Origin: Gnetum montanum
Lineage: Eukaryota > Streptophyta > Gnetopsida > Gnetales > Gnetaceae
Assembly (NCBI GenBank): GCA_015680685.1
Contig: MNCI01002989.1
Coordinates: forward strand, 731,095-795,094
DNA: 64,000 nt
Direction of reading: 5' to 3'
Made by a program: the position numbers and the translations under genes
In this document: piece after piece, positions 58,371-64,000 of the stretch
How the letters are laid out: each line of letters starts with the position of its first letter
How positions within the stretch are numbered: position 1 is the stretch's first letter
Notes under the pieces: model-generated
The model's database searches: none
Told to the model about the DNA's origin: nothing
What the model saw: the letters and a program-made list of their open reading frames with translations, nothing else

Positions 58371-59300
58371 TATAATGATGGAGAAATTGATGCTAGAAAA
58401 TCAAAAGAATCGATGTGAAACAATTTTAATCCCAAGATCCACAAGCCTCAAAAGGATATAGGGTACCTTAGGCAATCTTGCCAATCACCTAAGAATTTAA
58501 AAGATCTGTTATCAAGCAAGATAAATGTAAATAAGAAAAAAATGTATGAAGTAATGATTCAATAATGGATTTGAGAGCAAACTAGGAAGTGCAAGAAATA
58601 CGAAAAAAATAACTAAAAACTTTATATTGAAGTGCTAAAAAATTATTGTAAAATTGGTTTAGAGACTACAGATCATTAGCTTCAAAAGCTTGAGAATACA
58701 GGAAATATTCATCTAATATCTAGTGCAGGATGTAGGGTATGTTCTACACTTGAATCTACACTTGTTTCTTGATCGATCTACTTCATAAAAAATGTGGTGA
58801 TGAGTTCTTTTTTCTCTTAGTGATCTACATTGAAAAGGCTGCAAAAGAAAATGAAAATGTGCAATGATTATATGAAAGATGTGCCAAAATGAGACAAAAA
58901 TCATGTTGAAGACTCACCTAAATAGGCCTCCAATTTGTTGTTGTTATGTCAATTACATTTCCACATGCTTTCTAGACTATTAAATAGTGTATTTGGGTCA
59001 TTTTAATGGTCCAAAATTGTAGCATATGGGCCACTAGCATTTTTAATGAATTTCCCTTTAAATGTTAGCATTTTTTGCCATTTTCATGGCCTAAAACTAC
59101 AATGTATGAGCCATCAGCATTTTTGACTTTTGGTGTCAAACTTGGTAGTGTTTTGACCTTTTAGCCCTCATACGCTAGCATAATAAAATTCATAGCTTGT
59201 AGACATGAATTTTATTTTACATGTTTTCAAACAATCAAGAATTTTTGCTAAAACAAGGCCATAAGATAGCATTTTGATGGAAAAACAAGGTAATTTTTTC
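58371..59300 (-). repeat. Partial 5' LTR of element 3
   Basis: Starts TATAATGATGG, matching the TATAACAACTG start at 20901, and keeps AGGTACCTTAGGCAATC against AGGTGCCTAGAATGATC. Further right it contains GTAGCATATGGGCCA and ACAATGTATGAGCCAT (59030-59120), the family's word in U3. Outer end not found. Confidence 0.6.
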
Positions 59301-59960
59301 TGCTCTTGAATCCAATAATGATACAATTAAAATCTAGCTACTAGACTATATTTGCAACATGAATTTTCTTTATGGTGTTTTAGTATCTAGATCACCCTAA
59401 TCACATGTTCCACAAAGGATCTCTTGTGGTTATGATCTAGGCTCTCCTTTCTTAATCTCTCTCTTGACCATTTTGACACTCCCTTTTTCTCACCTTACTA
59501 CCCACTATCATGCTCATTTACTAATTTCCAATTTGTACACTACATAATCCTAAGACAATTTATCATAACTGTATGATGTTTAACTTGAATCACCTTTCAT
59601 CATCTAAGGTGCCTTTGAACTCCTTGTGATGAGGTTAAGCAATGGAATTTTTAGTCATTTGCCTAATTTGGTAAGGACTTAGTTACATAGCTTTCATTCT
59701 CCTTCAGTTTAAACCCCATAACCATAGGTCTTGATTAGGTTAGTGGCAATCTTATCTCCTACTTTTTCCAATTTTATGCTAATTTTGATTAAGGAACATC
59801 TCATATTTACTCATTCCACAAGCTCAATTCACTCCCATTCATGAGCTAGAATCTCATAAGATGTTGTTGCCTTGGTTTTCTAGCTTTCTAGCTTTCATTT
59901 GACTCTTATTTTGTCCCTAAACTCTTCAATTTCATTTAGAATTTGAAATGAAAAATTTGT
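59300..59960. other. Junction between elements 3 and 5, nothing recognised
   Basis: No domain. Pyrimidine-rich on the plus strand (59440-59520), similar in character to the spacer before the element 2 extra ORF. Confidence 0.45.
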
Positions 59961-60051
59961 TGTGAATGGCTACATCAATGCATCCCCATCAATCTGGTCA
60001 AATATGTCGATGTAGCCTAGTCAATGCAACACATTAATCCTATAAATATGC
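59960..60051 (+). promoter_or_regulatory. Internal promoter of the extra ORF, element 5
   Basis: CCTATAAATATGC at 60039-60051, preceded by repeated CATCAATGCATCC, GTCGATGTAGCC and GTCAATGCAAC words. These are close to the U3 words of element 2 LTRs and to its internal promoter. The splice donor is 144 bp downstream. Confidence 0.6.
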
Positions 60052-60194
60052 ATGAAACTTAGCCATTTTTCACATTTTTCTTTGAATTCCAAAGGAGTTT
60101 TTAATATTTTTCAAAGTCCAAAACCTTCCCAAATTCATACCTTCCTCAGTGCTTACCCGTTTTCACCCATTTTTCAATCCTTGCACTTCCAAAG

Positions 60195-60484
60195 GTATGT
60201 GTTACATCGTGTGGGCATTAAAACCAGCTTTGGTTAACATTTTTCTAACACCTCATTAATCAAGTATTAAAATAATATTTATAAAAATTGATACTAGCAA
60301 TCAAGATTCTCTCAAGTAGAAATAAAATAATAATAAAATCCTCATGTGCTTGTGATTATTAAAAAATGACTTCACTATAAAATTTTAATTTTCCACCAAA
60401 CTTAATGTGATCAAACAATTGAAAGGTATTCAAACTTAAGGAGATTATATCAAAATAACTAATCTAGGGTTTTTTTTAATGTAG
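60195..60484 (+). other. Intron in the leader of the extra ORF, element 5
   Basis: Donor AAAG/GTATGT at 60194/60195, acceptor TTTTTTTTAATGTAG/ATG at 60484/60485, 290 bp. Same position and size class as the element 2 intron. Confidence 0.65.
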
Positions 60485-61361
60485 ATGGCATTCAAATAAG
60501 GATCACAAGTAGAAGGGCCATCATAGCCTTGGGAAAATTGGCCTCAAGGAGAAAGAGGATAGTCACAAAAACCACAACAATAGCAATAATCCTAGGGATA
60601 GCCATTGAGGTGACTCAAGCTACTAGACCCTTGCAAGAAGAGCCTCAGGTGGAATCTATTTACCGGATTTCCACCATATAGATCAACACATCTAGGCAAG
60701 TTGGGGTCCTAAGATCTCAGCCCAACCTAAACATCACTCTCACTAAAGCTTGACTGGAGAAGATTTAAAATAAGAAAGTTCAAAGCTCATTCCTTCAAGA
60801 GTTGAACCTTAGATCTTTCTTGGAGTTAGCACCAAAGAAAATTAGAACCCAACAACAAGGGTCTCTGCTATAACCTATTCTCCCCACTAGTAGGAAATGG
60901 TATATGGGAGAGACTTACCTCTTCTAGAACAACCTTCTAGGAGATTCCATTATTAAGATTAAAGATATCACCATCTCCTATTCAGTTGAGACTATAGTAA
61001 AAGCCCTTAAATTTCATGATACTAGAACAAATCTGGCTAAGATATTAACTCAAGCAAACCCCAAGGCAAAGAAAGAATGGATTTAGTGATGCTATGAAGT
61101 GGAGCATAAGGAGCATAGGGCCCTTACTAAAGTAGAGAGAGCCTACTTCAAAGTCATGGAATATCACCTTAATCTCACACTGAGGCCAAGCAAGGTGATT
61201 ACCTTCTCTACAGGGACATGCATGACTCTAAGTCGGAAGTTTCAAGTCAATCTTCCCCAATTCATCTTTTTAAAAATTGAAAGTAATTCAAGGAAAATGA
61301 AAAGGGTAGGAAGACACTACCCTTTCCTTACCTAATCAAAAAACTTTGCAAAAAGTGGAGG

Positions 61362-61369
61362 CATAGCCT
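61362..61369. repeat. Duplication of the 430-bp insertion, left copy
   Basis: CATAGCCT; right copy CATAGCCC at 61800-61807. The codon run GGIAHY of element 2 confirms the uninterrupted sequence. Confidence 0.75.
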
Positions 61370-61799
61370 AGGAATAGCATACAAACTTCCTTGGTACATC
61401 TTTATTGTTGCTACCAATGCATGTGTATGCTCATGCCCATACACATGCTCATCAAATGGAACATGTATGCACCATGGAAAAATGTATAGAAAGAAAAAAT
61501 TGCAATACAAAACTACTTAACTTTTGAGGTTAGAAACTTAAACTTGCAATCTCTATTTTATTATTCCAAGTTTATACCACTAGACTAGTCATATTGGTTG
61601 ACACCAAATTCATTTTTACATTATATATATATATATATATATATTCTTGGATCTCACCCCTACCTGTTAGTAGGCCAACCCACTAGTAGGTAGAGGTGGA
61701 ACCCAAGGATACATAACCATGATAGATGATGGCCATCAAATATGCATGTGCTAGCAACGTTGCATTAAATACATACTAAGAAAATTTTTATGCTCTTCA
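61370..61799 (-). mobile_element. 430-bp insertion, MITE or SINE-like
   Basis: Interrupts the conserved ORF between GGIA and HYAND with an 8-bp duplication. Its ends show weak inverted similarity (AGCATACAAACTTCC and, inverted, AGCATAAAAATTTTC), as in hAT-type MITEs. It also contains on the minus strand a tRNA-like A box TAGTCTAGTGGTA (61581-61593) and a decayed B-box region (AGTTTAAGTTTC, about 61535), as in tRNA-derived SINEs. A (TA) run lies at 61622-61643 and an imperfect 29-bp hairpin at 61646-61710. Confidence 0.6.
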
Positions 61800-63705
61800 C
61801 ATAGCCCACTATGCTAATGACATCATTCACAAGGCTCCTACTACATCATGGTTAGAGATGATGAAGGATAAAGCTCCTACCAAGCTTCAAGAAGATGAAA
61901 TACGACCTTCATCACTACCTATTGCATTGGAAATGACTCCTAAAATGGCAATGACTACTAAATGCCTAAGGACATAGGAAATAATAGCTATGATAACAAG
62001 CCTTCATAGGTGATGGTGAATCCTCCATGTACCATCCAACCATGAACCATCTTAATGAGGTAGCCAAGACCATCAATTGGCTAGTAGATGAACTAGTTCT
62101 AATGTTCTTTACATGAAGGGACCCAACCTATATTCACACTAACCCCAATGTCAAATATGTCACTATGTCCATTGTAGGAAAAGCATTCCCTAAATTCTCT
62201 AGAAATACAATAGCCTTCTCTATCATGCTAGAGGAAGGAGAAGGAGCAACAATCCTATTCATGTCACATAAGAGTTAGGAAACTATAGTAGAGATGGTTA
62301 CAAATAGGATTAGAGAAGCTCTAAGTGCTCATGTGGCATCTATCCTTGATTTTGCTACCATGGAAAATGTCCAAATATCTATAGAAGCTAGGGGTAAATG
62401 AATGAGCATAGCATAGAACAAAGAAATATTAGAATGAATGGTTAGAACTAGGCAATTAACTTTAAAGATCTTCAATATCCCAAAAGATATTTTAGTCATC
62501 CAATCACAGCTAATGAAAACAAGGGGCAAGTTACTCATCACTAACATGTAACATGAGGAAGCTACCATTAGCAACATAGAACCTGCTGGTCTAATCCATT
62601 CATTCTCAAGCCTAAGCTTAAAAAGAATGAAGCTTTTTACCATCTTTAAGAAAAACTATATGAGGTTCAGAATACAAAGGGAATGAAAATCTTTGATGCA
62701 TCACTATTAAAAGCAATGAATAATTCTTCTAGTAGTGATCTTTAATAGATACACAAGAAAAATTTTGTGCTAATCCAAGAGAATGACCACCTATTAAACG
62801 TTAAGTAGTAGAAGGACCATATAGTGTAATACATCCATTAGTAGCAGGAATAGCTTGCCAAAGTAAACCAGGATGTAAGGAGGTTGCTACTAAAAATAGG
62901 AATCTCCTAATAGAAGGTTCATACCCTTTACCATAGAACTACCATTGAGATTACTACCTACAAGAAAAAGGTCCTAAAATATGAAATAACAAGGTTGGAA
63001 TGCTCAAGGAGATCAATGAAAAATAAATCAAATTAGCAAAGGCAAAGGTGAACGAAGCTCTCCAATAACTCATACAAAGAGGTGATGTATGGTAGTCTAT
63101 CTTTGATGGCCTCAATGCCTACAATCAAGCTAAAATACACCTAAAAGAGTTACAAATTGAGGATATAATGGAATAGATGGAGTTAGCCAACCTCTGATAT
63201 GCAAACTTGGCAATGCTAATAGCATGGATACTAATATCAAAACTAGAAAAGCAAGTGGCTAGCTCTTACCTCCTCTATGAGGTAGCTTTCAAGCTTCATA
63301 AGGAAACCAAGAGAAAAAAATTTAAATTTGCTAACATGAAGATTAAAGTTCTTAAGGGAAGATTTAAAAATCAAAGATCAATTATTAAGGACTTGACCAG
63401 AAGAATGAATGACTATAAGGAACTACAAAATCTTATTTGTATGTTTGATATCAAATGTAAATAGTTTGCAACCTAGTTTTTCAATATGAAAGAAACACTT
63501 CCAACCATGCCTTACTTGTGGGATGTAGTAGCACCAACTAATCTAGGAGAAGCCACTTGAACCATCAATGATCCATGAAGCAAGGAGGAAAAGATGAAGG
63601 TGATCCTAGACACCTTCAAGTTTTTAGAAGAAACAACAATACTAGCAAGGAAGCCCAGACCACCAAGAAGATCAAGACATGATGAGGGATCCTCCAAGCC
63701 ATAAG

Positions 63706-63975
63706 AGACTCCACCTCCAAGAATAGTGTGAAGATCTCATCCCAATCCATTCCATCTATCTAGCACCTACCAATTTTGTTAACTTGTCTAGACTTTTGTA
63801 TAATACACAAATTTTTGTAACCATGCAAATATTTTGTAACATGGCACTCAAAGTTTGTCTATTATTGTAGTCATCCAGTTAGTCTATTGTTAATCCCATA
63901 ATCCCCAAATTTTGTAAATAACTTGGTCCTCTTTATGTTCACTCAAGGATAATTTTTTAGTCAGTTGTGGGGGTA
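63706..63975 (+). other. 3' untranslated end and PPT of element 5
   Basis: TTCACTCAAGGATAATTTTT followed by AGTCAGTTGTGGGGGTA, matching the minus-strand 3' end of element 2 block by block. The purine run GTGGGGGTA directly precedes the LTR. Confidence 0.75.
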
Positions 63976-64000
63976 TGATAAAGTCTAAGTCAGTTAGCTA
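63976..64000 (+). repeat. Start of the 3' LTR of element 5
   Basis: TGATAAAGTCTAAGTC begins right after the PPT, as TGATGAATC does in element 2. Cut by the window edge. Confidence 0.65.

Larger units (their letters stand above)
42950..59300 (-). mobile_element. Truncated Tat/Ogre-type element (element 3), split by a chromovirus
   Basis: A relative of element 1 in the same orientation. RT lead-in at 42955-43250 matches 9900-10150. Intron-like DNA fills 43250-46384. The gag N-terminus (56500-57494), leader, PBS (58348-58364) and LTR start (58371) match their element 1 counterparts. RT proper, integrase and 3' LTR are missing on the left. gag C-terminus and protease were lost around the nested Tekay element. 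The right end of its LTR is not visible; 59300 is an estimate. Confidence 0.75.
60485..63705 (+). pseudogene. Extra ORF of element 5, homologous to that of element 2
   Basis: ATG at 60485 directly after the acceptor; Gln-rich start with CAG/CAA turned to stops (MAFK, GSQVEGPS, WENWPQGERG). Conserved blocks shared with element 2 are WYMGETYLF and KIKDITISYSVETIVKALKF (about 60900-61010), then KEW, CYEVEHKEH, TKVERAYFKVMEYHLNL (61071-61180). After the 430-bp insertion come AHYANDIIHKAPTTSWLEMM (61806), the Lys-rich coiled-coil-like block 63207-63464, and KEEKMKVILDTFKFLEE (63580). About 800 residues when intact. No signal peptide or membrane segment is visible. Function unknown. Confidence 0.78.
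59960..64000 (+). mobile_element. 3' part of a plus-strand Athila-type element (element 5)
   Basis: Holds an extra ORF homologous to that of element 2, the same 3' motif and PPT, and the first 25 bp of a 3' LTR. gag and pol are not present upstream in the window, so the element is truncated on the left at about 59.3-59.9 kb. Confidence 0.8.

Noticed and set aside
61581-61593. Functional tRNA gene
   Set aside because: Only an A box and a decayed B box, no cloverleaf; part of a small mobile insertion.
61622-61643. (TA)n run as a regulatory element
   Set aside because: Ordinary microsatellite inside the 430-bp insertion.

Overview
This is a stretch of plant nuclear DNA made almost entirely of old, nested LTR retrotransposons. 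The lineages I recognise (Tat/Ogre-type and Athila-type Ty3/gypsy, a Tekay-type chromovirus, and a MULE transposase remnant) are those of land plants. The density and age of nesting suggest a large, repeat-rich genome; a gymnosperm or a large-genome angiosperm would both fit, and I cannot name the species. Nearly every reading frame carries TAG/TAA/TGA where CAG, CAA, CGA or TGG is expected, and CpG is rare, which is the mark of long-methylated, silenced repeats. I see no intact host gene, no rRNA or tRNA gene and no CRISPR array.

Layout. 1-1030 is the 5' end (PBS and 5' LTR) of a minus-strand Athila-type element inserted in a MULE transposase remnant (1031-1900). 3264-22557 is a 19.3-kb minus-strand Tat/Ogre-type element (element 1) with both LTRs and a TGTAT target duplication. 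Its gag and protease lie at 16.7-20.4 kb and its RT, RNase H, second RNase H and integrase at 6.7-10.2 kb. A 6.6-kb intron-like block between them carries a multi-exon gene on the opposite strand. 22.6-25.9 kb holds pieces of another gypsy element in the order gag, LTR, integrase. 27036-40793 is a complete minus-strand Athila-type element (element 2) with an ATCAT duplication, an extra ORF after integrase, and a solo LTR (33736-34756) inside its integrase. 42.95-59 kb is a truncated relative of element 1 (element 3), split by a Tekay-type chromovirus (46385-56496) that lacks gag; one LTR of that chromovirus holds another solo LTR (55096-56268). 59.5-64 kb is the 3' part of a plus-strand Athila-type element (element 5), whose extra ORF is interrupted by a 430-bp insertion and whose 3' LTR starts at 63976.

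The most interesting signals are these. First, element 1 carries an antisense gene of about eight exons inside the Ogre-type PR-RT intron. Second, elements 2 and 5 carry an extra ORF with its own TATA box and a single 290-305-bp intron ending directly at the ATG, in the same arrangement in both copies. Third, the short repeat words upstream of these internal promoters are the same private words found in the U3 of that element's own LTRs, and unrelated families use different words in the same place. Together these suggest retrotransposons that copy or co-evolve their LTR promoter signals to internal extra genes.
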